Source of the DNA: Caprella mutica
Taxonomy: Eukaryota; Arthropoda; Malacostraca; Amphipoda; Caprellidae
Assembly (NCBI GenBank): GCA_947561585.1
Contig: CANNZV010001589.1
Coordinates: 1 to 64,000, forward strand
Direction of reading: 5' to 3'
Length of the DNA stretch: 64,000 nt
In this document: positions 43,920-56,297 of the stretch, piece by piece
Numbering within the stretch: the stretch's first letter is position 1
How the letters are laid out: every line of letters starts with the position of its first letter
Position numbers and translations under genes: made by a program
The notes under the pieces: model-generated
Database searches by the model: none
What the model was told of the DNA's origin: nothing
The model's input: only the letters and a program-made list of their open reading frames with translations

Positions 43920-46900
43920 AGAATATATCAATAGGCTAGTCTTGATGTATCATGTTTATAATTAGATGTGAATTAATTTATTGAATAAATTATTAAGAAT
44001 TCTCATTTAGTCTATCATTTGATCTGAATTTAATATTTTTATGATCTAGTTCTTCATAAATATAAAATAATCTATTTATAAAAGAGCATTCAGAATTCAG
44101 TGGTTCTGATCCTAATTTGGTATTTAATTAATCTACATTAAAATCTTATATAAAGTTGAAATGTATTGATTGGTAAAAGTATCTGTTTGAATTAGTATTC
44201 ACAAATTGCAAAGATGATGACTCATTATGTTTCTTTATTAATGAGAAAATGTAGCAATTCCACACGGCTATTGGAGGTTGAAAATCTGACTTTCGTTATA
44301 TAAACAATGTTTTTTTTCAACTGTTAGAAGCATCCTCTGAGTACAGATTTTAAAACTAAATAATTCAAAAACAAAGTTTTTATACTTAGATATGTTACTT
44401 GGTATAATAGCTTGAATTTCAAGCGGTAATTATAATTTGGTATTTACTATGGCCATAACAACTCCCTATTCTTTTCTATTTTCTTTTGTCTTATTGTAGC
44501 CATGGGTCAGAAGACTGTTGAAGATCTGTACCGCATAAAGAAATCATTAAAGATTTTTTTATAGATGTATAATGTACTTAATCAATTTTGTTTTGTTTGA
44601 GGATTAGGCTAAAAAGCCAAATCAGTACCTGGTTACATTTTGACAATGTACAGTATCTTGTTCACATTTCATTCGCAATATATAGTGTCATATTTCCATC
44701 ATTTTTTACTCGATACTTTCCAGAAATAAGATAATAGGTTGACAAGCTTTCAATGAAGAGAATACATGATAGGTAGTGGGAGAATGAAAGGGGTGGAAAA
44801 TTTAAGAACATAACTGCCATTCTCTCTAGATATTTGAAGGCTTAAAAAGGAAAGTTAAGTAATCTGAACAATTCCTATTTATTTTTATCGGCAACGAGAT
44901 TCTGAAATTTTCTTTGAATGTCAGTCTTGAGAGAGTTAACAATAAGGCTAAATAAATAAAGTTTATTCGCAAACACTCAGATCTGGAGTTTAACAAGACT
45001 AAAAGTTCTTCGAGACAAACAAGGGAAGAGTGTACCTTAGTAAAGCATGAATTTCTTTTGCTTAATGTACTGGCGCAAATTCTTGCATAGGCATGACTTA
45101 ATTTGGTAGCATCGTGGTTTCTACAAATCCAGAGCAGCAAAAATTCATTCAGAATCGACAAATATTCCGCTGAGTTGATTTTAAGTCCAGCTTCGATCAA
45201 ATGAAAATAAATCATTATGCCATCTCTTACCACGGCCGCAAAAATCAACACAGAGTAGGAATTTTGCTGTCCCTCACAGGAGGAACTTCTGAAGTGTCAC
45301 ACATTATAACTCTCGTGTTTTGACAATTTGTATCCTCATTAATAGAGCCCGGACTTTTAGGACCTATAAAAAAGGCATTTTAGGACTCATAAAGGGATTT
45401 TAGGACCTAAAAATGGTATTATAAGACTTATACTTACACTTTTAGCATTAATAAATAGGTATTTACAACGAATAAATTCGCATTTTGGAATAGAAAATCA
45501 ACCGTTTTTAGTCCGCTTAGATAAAAAAAAAATGGTGACAACAAATAAACCATTCATTCCTTAAAAATTCAATGAATATAGTTTTATAGTTTATAGTATA
45601 TTTATTCAAATTAAACCTAAAAGTATTATAAAGATAGGTTAGGTAAATTGAAATTCATAAAATAAGACTAATTCCAATATTAAATACAACCTCAGACTAC
45701 ACACTTAAAAACATATATCAGATAATTAGACTATTTAAAATTTTCTGAAACTGTTGTATAGGAAAAAACACTTACAAGATAAAACACAATTTTTGTCACC
45801 TGACAGTTTTTCTACTGTAAATATTACAGATATTACTAGGTTCTACATATATCTCTCTTTGAATAGTTTATTATATAGATTATTCGCAATTTTATTTTTT
45901 TAATTAATGGCAGAGTCTATGCGAAAAAATATATGTGAAGAAATTACAGAAAACTAGATACAGTGGTGACTATGCTAAATCTTGAAGTGATAGAAGTAGT
46001 TTATTTATATAATAGATAATTCAGACAGATTTTGATTGAATTATAAAGTTCTATAAATTTGCCAATATATCCTATCAACTTAACCGACTAACCAAATTAT
46101 TAAATAATATAAAAAGCCTAAAATAAGATTTTTCATCATTTTAGGAATTTATGATATTTTAGGACTTTATGGCATTTTAAGGACCTTATGGCTTTTTAGG
46201 ACTTTAAGGCATTCATAGACTTTATGGCATTTTATGGCTTTTATGTCAGTTTAGGACTTTATGGCATTTGTCCATTAACAATGAATATTTTCGTATCGAC
46301 AAAAATAGAAACATGTCCTCCGCAGTTCTTGAGATTATTTTGAGAAGCATTGGGCATCTTTCAACTCTGACTGCTCCTGGCCGAGCAATTTGGAGGTTTC
46401 GGCGTCTCCTAACGTAAGACTTCACATCAGGGTGTTCATTGTTCTTTTAACTTTACCCATCAAACTTGGCCACGAATAGAAAAAATGTCTTCTCTAAATA
46501 ACCAGAGCTCTTAGTTTTATGTCCGAAAGAGAGTTAGTTGCCAGCACGTTTCATTTCGCATATAGTTCTCCGTCGCGCTAATTGTCAGGTTTAATGAGAT
46601 ACTTCTAGCTATTATTATAACTTTCAGAATATGGTTTCAGATTTTATGAAAAATAAAAATCATAATTATTAAAGTAATTGTTGGAAAAATATGCTAATTA
46701 CAAAATAGTACTAATTTCCTTGTATCATTTTATTGAACTATCTTCAATGAATTATTATTTTGTTTGGGGGATTGACCACGATTTTTTTAAATAAAAATTG
46801 TGTTTATTCTTAGGGGACTTTAATAATAAATACTTAATAGTAAGAAATAATACTCACTATTACTGTCTATTTTATTAACAGTAGTCAAAATTAGGATATT

Positions 46901-48337
46901 GATAATGAATACTGAAATGTTTGAGAGCTCTAGAAAAATAAAAGGATGCTAACTTTGTCCGTTCTTTCATAAATTCTAAAAATGATAAAATATGGTATTT
47001 AAACTATTTCCAGATAATTATACCATACTTGTATTCTTTTTCTATCTGTATTTGATATAAAATCTGAGTACTTTGAATTACCATAATGGTCAATGAAAAA
47101 TAAAAATATCCCCCCCCCCCTCCACAAAAATTGTGGTGGGGGATGATTATGAAGATTGGAGATATATTGAAGCTTGACTGTGTAGTTTATTTATTCCCTC
47201 GATAGAGTTATATATGTCTGTTTTTTTTTTAAATACTATATGAATAAAAAGTGAATATTTTAGTAAGAATAATATTCTCCCCCACCCACAGGAGGACTGA
47301 GAGGGGGAAGTGACTGTGTTTTGGGTTTAATTTGTTAAGGTTTATAAATTATTAGTTTTTCGTACCAGGTATCATCAATCAAGAAAGGAAGCTATTACAA
47401 AAATGATATGTAATGATATATCATTTTACCCTCTCACCCAAATTACCCCAATATGACTTAACTTAAATTAAAATTATCTCACACCCTCACAGTATCCACA
47501 CTATTCAATAGATAAGCCTTAGATTTTCCTAATTATGTATAAAATAGAGGGTGGCATGGAACTGAAATAGTCAGGTACTAGTAGAGTTGAATGACTATAG
47601 ATATCTAAAGGAGTAATACCTTCAAAATAAATATACATTGTCACCAGAAATATTTTCAGTAATATTTTACTTACAGTGACTTATTAATTATTTAAATAAT
47701 TTAGTAATCATTTATTGTACTAGCGAACAATGAATATAAATGCATAAAATACATCTACAATAATAAATATTGCTGACCACTATTATATTGTTTCATTTAT
47801 ATCCAATAGATATAACATTTTAAAAATCAATTGTGAGAATACTATTGTACTTTTTATTTATGAATTATTTAAAACTTTTAGTACAATCAAGAACATTCTG
47901 CAGCAGTTCTTTGAATTCTAAATTCAAGGTAGAATTTAATTGATCATAACGTTGTATTTTTATAGATTTTCTTTTATTTATAGAAAAGGAAAGGATTCAA
48001 TAAACAAAATTTTGTTGGTAATGTTTATTCATGTCAATAATTATTTACATTAAAAGTGTAATTAGCACAACTTTAATTATGAAGTTTTCATTGCACCACT
48101 TGATAAAATTTTCATCAACAGTCTATATTTAGAGAATGGTTACTGCAATGAATCGTAAATAAACCTAACTTTTTTAAACAAAATTTCATATCAGGTTTCC
48201 GTAAATTCCTCGATTAATCGGATAGTTTCCGTGCTGCGAGGCTCTTCCATTATGCTCCAATAATCGAAATAATGAATAAAAGTAGAATGAATATATTACA
48301 TGTTTAAATTTCAGCCTAGGATATTATTTCTGTTCAT
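43920..48337. other. Intergenic DNA between amp4 and amp5
   Basis: A longer version of 21335-23962. It holds a two-piece mariner relic (44826-46600), a stretch rich in TTTTAGGACTTTATGGC-like repeats (about 45350-45430 and 46090-46270), and a C-run followed by GGTGGGGG (about 47110-47145). No host gene is seen. Confidence 0.65.
44826..46600 (-). mobile_element. Mariner relic split by inserted sequence
   Basis: On the minus strand 45251-44826 matches the middle of the transposase at 16249-17261 (MLIFAAVVRDGIMIYFHLIEAG, LKINSAEYLSIL). About 1 kb upstream, 46600-46310 matches its N-terminal end (complement of GCGCTAATTG.., AACTATATGCGAAATGAAACG). The about 1 kb between them is foreign, low-complexity repeat. 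The relic is old and cannot encode an enzyme. Confidence 0.75.
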
Positions 48338-49062
48338 CTAAAATCTCATACGATAACCAATTCCAACTCCAACATCAGGTCGACTGCTGTAACTGAAAAA
48401 TATAAAAAGTTAATTAGTTGACTTATGACATTTTTCTTAAATTTCGTTGTAAGTCTCATTAAAATAATTGATAATCTCACCTGGTTCCCCTGCTTCTTCC
48501 TCTGTTCGAATTCATGGCAGCTCCGAGTCCAACGGAGTGTCTGTTGTTGCAACTCCTCCACACAACACTACCAACGCCATCTTGAGAGTTATAGTGGAAG
48601 TTGTTTCTGTTGTTTCCATTTATGCGAGTTTCGCTAAAACCGTGAAGCTGTAAATGTAAAAAATAAATTAAAACTTTATGATTTAGAATGAATTAGAAAC
48701 TCTTGTCTATTATTGCTAACACATCTCACCCGTCCGACTGGCCTCCGGTTCCCATTTCTGTCACTGTGACTCAAAGACAGTTGCAATGCTTTGTCTCCAG
48801 CACCCCTTTTCACCCTCGATTTGGAAGACTCTTCACCCCAACTGTTGGCGTAGAACTCATCAGGAAGAGCTCCGTTTGTTATCGCAAAAGGAACAGGAGC
48901 AAAAGTACTAGGATCATCACCCATCATCGCATTGTATCTGTACGAACTATCCTGAGAAGGATCTAGCATTTCTTGTCCAAGGTGAACTGGATGGAGAGTT
49001 GGTACTGCTGCAATGGTCTGAATCAGAGAGATTGCTACCACGAACAATGCTGTCAGAGACAT
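48338..49062 (-). CDS. amp5: type II attacin/diptericin-like AMP precursor
   Basis: Exons 49062-48730, 48647-48481 and 48392-48338; introns of 82 and 88 bp; product 184 aa. It is the intact counterpart of the pseudogene amp2. Signal peptide MSLTALFVVAISLIQTIAA, propeptide, RVKR at 83-86, then mature type II GAGDKALQLSLSHSD, with exon 2-3 features as in amp3. The propeptide coding sequence differs from amp1 at only a handful of bases in about 258. The 5' UTR and promoter are unrelated to those of amp1, amp3, amp4 and amp7, so this gene may respond to different signals. It is convergent with amp4. Confidence 0.87.
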
Positions 49063-49133
49063 AGTGGCTGATGGCTTCTTTTGAATTTTAAATAAATGTA
49101 AGGTAAACTTGACTCTTGGGATAAGAAGAACTT

Positions 49134-49229
49134 AATGATATTCTTGATTGAAAGCACCCTTTATATAAGCAACGTTGTGGATGATTCGTGAGAATGTTTT
49201 TTTTTAAAGTATGTATGTTGGGGTTTCCC
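49134..49229 (-). promoter_or_regulatory. amp5 promoter with kappaB site
   Basis: On the minus strand GGGAAACCCC (49229-49220), TATATAAA (49167-49160) and TCATTAAG starting at 49138, 29 bp after the TATA start. It is a distinct promoter class shared only with amp2. Confidence 0.72.
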
Positions 49230-50333
49230 TCTACCTTTCTAGTTTAGATTTGATTGGTTTGTTGATTGTATTTTTATTTCGTAACTCGTCAGACCAGCTG
49301 TTTAGTGAACATAAAAAAGTAAATTTGATTCATGGCTTGTCAGATATTTTCAGTAGCTCTAAATAAAGTTCAACCCCTATGGTCAAAGTCAATCCTATGT
49401 CTCATATCTTATATTCTGTATTTTATTGTGAAAGAGTATATATTGCCCGAATCTATACTCTTAATTTAAGGGCACATTGAGTTTAAATGAATCAATAAGT
49501 TATTTAGGTCTAAAAAAAATAAGAATTTTTGTTTTGATTTTGATTTTTTTCCTTACTTGTATAGCGTTTAACTATTTACTTATTGTATATCTATTTATAA
49601 TTGAATCTTAAATTATCATTTCATTGAACCGTTTCAATAATATATGTAATTTTGTGATATTTAAAATTGCAATGAAATTTTTCAAATATATAAAAAACAT
49701 TGACTGGTAACTGCGATTACATGTTTACTTTTCGTATATTATTTACTCTCTGAGCAGAACTTATTTAGAAGACTACTTTTTTTAAGTATTGCTAAATTAA
49801 TTTATCAGATTTTTTTTATTCTGATCTAATAATTTTCTGATAGAAGAATTAAGAGAAAAAAACTAGAAAAACGAACCAAGATGTTAAAATATGAGTATTG
49901 CATAACTTCAATCAATTACCCTCAAATGTGAGGGTAATTCCGATCTAGTGGGTACTTCCTCGTTATAATAACAAATAAACTTGAATTTCATAATATTTCA
50001 TTACTCAATATTAATTTTTATTCATAATTTGAGAAAGTATGGCCGTATTCATGAGAATTTGAAGATTAGAAAACGAATAGAAAATAATTAGCAGAGTATC
50101 TATTATATTCTTTCAGTTATTCTGTAGTGAGAAAATACTAAAACTAGTTCCTTAAATCCAAAGAAATGATAAAAGATTAAAGGAAAGAAAATATAAACCA
50201 TTTATAATACACATAGTGGCCGGAAAATTCAGTCTCGGAACTTTCTGTTCCGAGAAACTTACTTTCCGAACCCCCTTGCCAGGTCATTAAACAATCATGA
50301 AGTGTGCAGTACAACAAACTAACGGATACAACA
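49230..50333. other. Intergenic DNA upstream of amp5
   Basis: Co-linear with 25226-26327; no gene is seen. Homology to the first block ends at about 50334 in the CAACAAACTAACGGATACAACA motif of a dispersed element. Confidence 0.65.
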
Positions 50334-52090
50334 AGATCTGAAAGTTGGGCTGGTTTTGTGGATTTTTAAAATTTTAATGATAACTCAAAATATACAATAA
50401 ATTTCTATGTGTTACTAATATATATTACTTGGCTAATTAAAAACGATCTTATCTGATAATGGTTTCGCAACTGAACAGTCAAATTTATTACATTTTAAGT
50501 GAAAAAGTAGAAACATCCACAAAACCTATATTGTCGATAACTTACACAAAACCTAAAATTCTGATAAGTGGAAAAGGTAGGCCTATAGGCCTATGGGAAG
50601 TACATCTTTTACATGAACCAACATTCCCCTTATCATCGTATAATTTTTTTTAATTCAAATTCCCTCAAAAAACGCAGTAGTTGCATTTTTGACTTAGGTG
50701 ACTTATAGCTGAAAGATTTTCTGCGTATTGGACATTTCATAAATATTCGTTTAATTGATTAATTCTTCCATTATACAAGCTAAGAATTTACAAGTACATT
50801 GCTTTGCACTGAATACATATTCTGTGAAAATTACGGCTCAATTGGTGGCGTATTTTGTTCAGAAAAAATCAATATCCATTTTCTCCCACCTATAATAACG
50901 GTTTTATTTTTGAAAATGGTTAGTAATTTGTCAATTAGGGTATATCATGCCTTATAACTTTATATATATACATTAAAAAATGTATTTAGGGTAGAGAAGG
51001 TTAATTTATATTTGTTTAGCTCGATTATTCGTAAATTGAAAAGAATTAAATTAATTTTAAAGCTAAAATCAGTATTTGTTACCTCATTTTGTACCAAAAC
51101 AAGTATAACTTTAATTTTTCGCGGTCTGTCTCCTAACCTAACCTAACCTAACCTAACCTAACCTAACCTAACCTAACCTAACCTAACCTAACTAGTACGA
51201 TATTTTAGGCTAATCTTGGTAGCTATTCTAACATAGGTATATTACTTATGATGTTTACTTGAAATAAAAATAATTAATTATGATTTACTTAATACTTTCT
51301 GTTTAATTTTTTCTTAAAATAGTTTTAGGGCAAGTTCCAAATTATCGGTTGGTTTCACATCTCCGGTCATGTAAGAAAAAATTGTACAGTAATACCTAAC
51401 TATTTAATTTCAATTTTAATTGGTATCCGTGATACCTGCAGGTTTCATAGATACCAATTTAAATGACAATTAAATAATCATTATTATATATCTAGTTTTT
51501 TCTTATATGATCGAAGATGTGAAACCGACCGGTAATTCGGAACTTACCCTAGGTACTAGGAATTGAAACTAGAAACGAATTCTAATTAGATAGGTACTTA
51601 ACTAGGTAGATAATGAAATTGAAAAATTTAATGTTTTATATTTAACCAGATGACCGCGGTATATATAGCTATATAGGAAGCCTGTTTAAGATTAAATAAT
51701 AAAAATTCATGACAAAAGAGTACAATACAAATAATTGGAGAAAATATAGCATTATTAATTTGTAGGTATATATAAATATAGCATATTCAGTATCATTTGC
51801 GTATATTTTACATACATAAAACATACATATTATACCGACATAAGCTACAAGACATTAAATTCATTAGTAGTGATGCACGATTACTAGCAATATATCTAGT
51901 GACTAATGGAATCTATTCAATATTACTTGGCAACTCAACTAGATATCCACAAAACAAAAGTGTTGTGATAACGAAATCAACTAAACCCAAATTTACACTA
52001 AACCGGGGAAAAATCAACAAAACCTGGGATTTTTCCACAAAACCTGTTTTTCGTCCACAAAACCGTGAAATTTTACACAAAACCTAAACT
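50334..52090. repeat. Unrelated insert with ACAAAACC repeats and telomere-type tract
   Basis: This stretch separates the second duplicated block from the amp6 remnant. It has CCACAAAACC-type repeats in one direction at 50512-50570 and 51950-52085, with the inverted GGTTTTGTGG near 50352, so it may be another foldback-like element. It contains the CCTAA tract at 51132-51191. Frames at 50459-50653 and 51797-52087 partly translate these repeats and are not supported as genes. Confidence 0.5.
51132..51191. repeat. Interstitial (TTAGG)n telomere-type repeat
   Basis: Twelve perfect CCTAA units, i.e. TTAGG on the minus strand, the ancestral insect telomere repeat. It is flanked by ordinary AT-rich DNA on both sides, so it is interstitial and not a chromosome end. 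Confidence 0.95.
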
Positions 52091-52106
52091 TTCATAATAG
52101 TCAACT

Positions 52107-52355
52107 CTAATCTGCAAGCTGGCGTTGGAAGCGTTGTATGGAGGAGTCGCAACAACAGACACTCCGTTGGAGTTGGAGCAGCTGTGGAGCAAAATAGAGG
52201 CAGATTCTTCGGATACAAGTGAGTTACTGAATTATATCCATATGGTAACAATCAGAGTTCATCTAAATGCAGTAACTCACCATTTATTTAATCTTTTCAG
52301 TTACCGCACCAGACCCAGTTACGGAGTTGGTATTGGCTACCGGATGAGGTTCTAA
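52107..52355 (+). pseudogene. amp6: 5'-truncated type I AMP remnant
   Basis: It starts inside exon 2 (CTAATCTGCAAGCTGGCG, about 52107). It keeps the rest of exon 2 to 52218, the GTGAGT donor, the intron, the TTTTCAG acceptor and all of exon 3 (52301-52355, ending RMRF-stop). The promoter, signal peptide, propeptide and furin site are gone, replaced by the insert at 50334-52090. The remaining coding sequence is still open and near identical to amp1/amp4, so the loss is recent. Downstream DNA to about 53990 matches that after amp1, though less well. Confidence 0.88.
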
Positions 52356-52527
52356 AAAATATATCAGTAGGCTAGTCTTAATGTATCATGTTTATATTTC
52401 GATGTAAATTACTTTATTGAATAAATTATGAAGAGTTTTCAATTAGTCTATGATTTTGTTCAGAAATATTTTATTTTATAATTTATACAGTTATTTAAAA
52501 ATAAATAACTACAATTATTTGGCAATA

Positions 52528-53268
52528 CAGGCAGGCCTCGCTTTAAATACAACTCGCTTTAACAAAAGTGGTACTATTTTCTATGTTTCAAAATAAGAAC
52601 CGTTCGTAAACATAGAAAACGGTAACTAAAAAAGCATCAAAATTATAATCCAGATGAGGTTAATAGAAGCAATTGGTTCAGAAATTCAACATGTTCCATT
52701 TTAGGGTAAGTTCCATATTTTCGAACACGTGAAAATCTTTATATAGTAATCATTATTTAACATCTGTTTCAATTGGTATCCATGATACCAATTAGAATTA
52801 AAGTTAAGTAATAATTATGATATTATATTTTTGACGTGTCCGAAATTGTAGAACCAACCAATAACTTGGAAATTAGTACCCTACTACCAAAAGCATTTCA
52901 TAGAGCATAAAATTGTTGTTTGTTAAATGTAATACTAATTATAGAAGTGTAAGTATCATCTATTAATCACTCACCTATACTGAGTGAGAGTTAAGCTATG
53001 GATCGATTTTAAAACATTTAATAAATGCACGACTTTAAAATTTTTCATCACAGTCACAAACAATGAAAGACTGTATATTATCAATAATATACTTATATAC
53101 GTAGTTCTCTAATAACTCTGAAACAAATTTTCTTTCTATAACTCATAGAAAATAAGATATATAATCAAGGAGTGACAATTATAAATTTCTTGTTACTTTT
53201 ATTCGCTTTAGTTACCGTTTGGTAACTAAACTTAGTAGTGATTTGGTAACTAAAGCGGGGGATGCCTG
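52528..53268. mobile_element. TA-flanked DNA transposon (pogo/mariner-like ends)
   Basis: The left end CAGGCAGGCCTCGCTTTAAA and the right end complement CAGGCATCCCCCGCTTTAG are imperfect inverted ends. TA flanks both sides (52526-52527, 53269-53270). The left end recurs alone near 37098 (CAGGCAAGCCTCGCTTAAG). There is no transposase frame, so it is non-autonomous. Confidence 0.72.
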
Positions 53269-54019
53269 TACTGAATGAACAAACTGGTACTTCAAATGTC
53301 ATGAATTTTTGATAAGAAATATAAATGTGTATTCTAATTAAATTAAACGCTTCCACTGCTTAAAATTAACAATGACGATGAAATAATTTGGTATTTAGAT
53401 TATCAACATTAAAAACCTATTAAGTATTTACCATAAATCGTGAAAAAGAAATTTAGTAGAAAGTTTCGCTGGAGTATTAGTATTTCGATATTTTTTTTAT
53501 TATCAATTGAAATGTGTTTGGCTGGTTTAAGATCTGTTTAAATTAATATTCACGAATAGTCATAACGATGACTCATTGAGCTGTTTCTTCATTAATGGGA
53601 AAATGTAATATTTCCATATGGATAATGGAGATTGAACAGGTTGAACCTCACCTTCGTAATATAAACAATATTTTCCTGTAATTGTTAGAGGCATCCTCTG
53701 TTTACAGTACAACTAACTGACTTTTTCAATAACTAAATGGGTATTATAATGTAGCATTATATATGGCAATAACTACTCCCTGTATTTTCCAGTTTGTTTT
53801 CTCGTGTTGTAGCCATTGGTAAGAAGAACGATGTAGTTCTGCAATGCATTGAAAAATCCTTATAGATATTTTTACAGATGTATTTAGTGATTTAATCGAT
53901 ATTTTCAGTTTTGGGGTTAGGGTACAATGCCAACTTAGAACCCTAACAATATTTTTATGAGGTACTTTATATATCTAGTTCACATTTCATTATGATAGAG
54001 TCAGATTTTCGTGATCCGG

Positions 54020-55625
54020 AGATTTTATTGAAAGCAATTGATCAAATGGAAAATTGATCGAGTGAAAAATTTATCGAATGAAAATTGAAAATTTATCTAA
54101 TGGAAAATATTTCGAATGAAAAATTGATTGGATGGAAAATTAATCGAATGGAAAATTTATCAAATGGAAAATTGATGGAACGGAAAATTGATCGAATGGA
54201 AAATTGATCGGATGGAAAATTGATCGAATTGAAACAATATCGAATGGAAAATTTATCGATTTGAGAATTGGTTGATCAGAAAAATATGTAGCTATGAAAT
54301 TACTTAGGTTTGTAAAGGGCACACATATTCAGTGGAATGATGTCATAAAATGGTAAATGTAAAAAGGTAGGGTAGCGTTCCACTTGGGAGTTGGTGCCCC
54401 CTTCCCCTGCTTACTCCCCATTCTAGTACCATAGTTATTAAGGTACATTTTGTTAAGCTCTTAATTATATATTCATAGTACACAAGTAGATAGCATCTGC
54501 AGCAGACTGTGCGCTGTGTGCAGACTTTTTATCCTTGTTCCTATCTTCTATCTTATAACCCAATTAGTGAAGTGAATTATCAGTTATTATAGCTTGTGTA
54601 AAATCAAAGCCATAAGGGATAATATACACACATTCAGCGGACGACTGCCCAAGTTGAGTATAAAATCAACGATAATAATATTGACAGAGAGCTATAGCAG
54701 GTGTCATGTACTTAAATACTTAATTAGGTTTTGTAATTTAATCACTTAAGAGCTGGATTCTTAATATAGTTTTAAAGTTTATGATTGTTTCGTTAAAATC
54801 CTTTTTTGATTTATATAAATTATTCATTTTCAAATTATCTTTGTATTGCAATTCACAATTAATAAATTAATATTTTTTGCTCTTTGTATCCATCTTCGAC
54901 TTATTAGACAATGAACTGAGAGATAACCAATTATTAATTTATGGTAAAAGAAAAGAATAAATAATAATTATTCAAATTAAGTAATTTGAAAACGTGCATA
55001 TAAAGGAGTAAAATTGAATTAAATTAAATCTTATTTAATCAATTGAAACAGGGAGTTAATGTTAGACCAAGAAAGAGTCACAACATAGTGACAAAATGTA
55101 TACTTCAAGTTATGTATAACAAATGCAATGTGTGTTATTTTGTAAGAAAGGTTTCTCCGTTTGATCATTTTTAAATTCGACCAATTTTACATCAACTTTC
55201 CATTCGATCAATTATCCGTACGATCAATTTTCCATTCGATCAATTATCCGTTCGATCAATTTTCCATTCGATCAATTATCCGTTCGATCAGTTTTCCATT
55301 CGATCAATTATCCGCTTGATCAATTTTCCATTCGATCAATTATCCGTTCAATCAATTTTCCATTCGATCAATTATCCGCTTGATCAATTTTCCATTCGAT
55401 CAATTATCCGTTCGATCAATTTTCCATTCCCTCAATTATCCGTTCGATCAGTTTTCCATTCGATCAATTATCCGCTTGATCAATTTTCCATTCGATCAAT
55501 TATCCGTTCGATCAATTTTCCATTCGAACAATTATCCGTTCAATCAATTTTCCATTCCGTTCGATCAATTTTCCATTCCATCAATTATCCGTTCAATCAA
55601 TTTTCCATTCGATAAATTGTTTTCG
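54020..55625. mobile_element. Foldback-like element FB-5
   Basis: The left array (about 54037-54262) is GGAAAATTGATCGAAT-like 16-bp units. The right array (about 55165-55615) is the inverted form, alternating GATCAATTTTCCATTC and GATCAATTATCCGTTC, about 28 units. Frames such as INFPFDQLSVRSIFH are array artefacts. The interior (54290-55150) has no gene I recognise. Confidence 0.85.
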
Positions 55626-56297
55626 ATAAACTCTCCAAGAGCCATTTTACATGGCTATTTTTGAACATCTTTGGTTAATGTGTAATAAAACAGAGTTACT
55701 CCAATAGTCTAATCAGATTAGTTTTATTTATTGCAACAAGAATTTCTCCAAAAGAGAAAGATTTTTATTAAATTAAGAGAAAGAACTAGTAAAACGAACC
55801 AAGGCTGAGAATTTGAGTATTGCATAACTTCACTCAGTTACCCTCAAATGTGAGGGTAATTCCGATCTAGTGGGTATTCCCTCGTTATAATAACATGATA
55901 AAATGTTTACAATTATTATACAATCAAAAGGAAAATTCACTACAAATAACTTTGATATGTTATATTAAAAAAATTAAAACTTAAATTTTAAAATACTTCA
56001 ATACTCAATATTGATTTTTATTCATAATTTAAGAAAGTAATGGCGTCATTCATGAAAATGTGAAGTTTAGAAAACGAATAGAAAATAATTAGCAGGGGTA
56101 TCTATTATATTCTTTCCGTTGTTTTAACTCAAAGATGTGATAAACGATTAAAGGAAAGAAAATACAAACATCTATAACACACATTGCAAAGTTCATTGTA
56201 GTTAAATTCAAATAGAAATAATTGTGTTAATGAACTATTTTTTTAAGTGCTCCTATCATTTAATTTTTTGTTTGGTTCAAGTCAGGTTCATAATTTA
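55626..56297. other. Intergenic DNA, third copy of the amp2-amp3 interval
   Basis: The part 55770-56180 is like 25840-26190 and 49850-50215 (CTCAAATGTGAGGGTAATTCCGA motif). This shows that the amp6-amp7 region is a third, eroded copy of the amp1-amp2-amp3 arrangement. No gene is seen. Confidence 0.65.

Noticed and set aside
54140..55664. Frames with repeated INFPFDQLSVRSIFH or similar.
   Set aside because: They come from the 16-bp foldback end arrays of FB-5.
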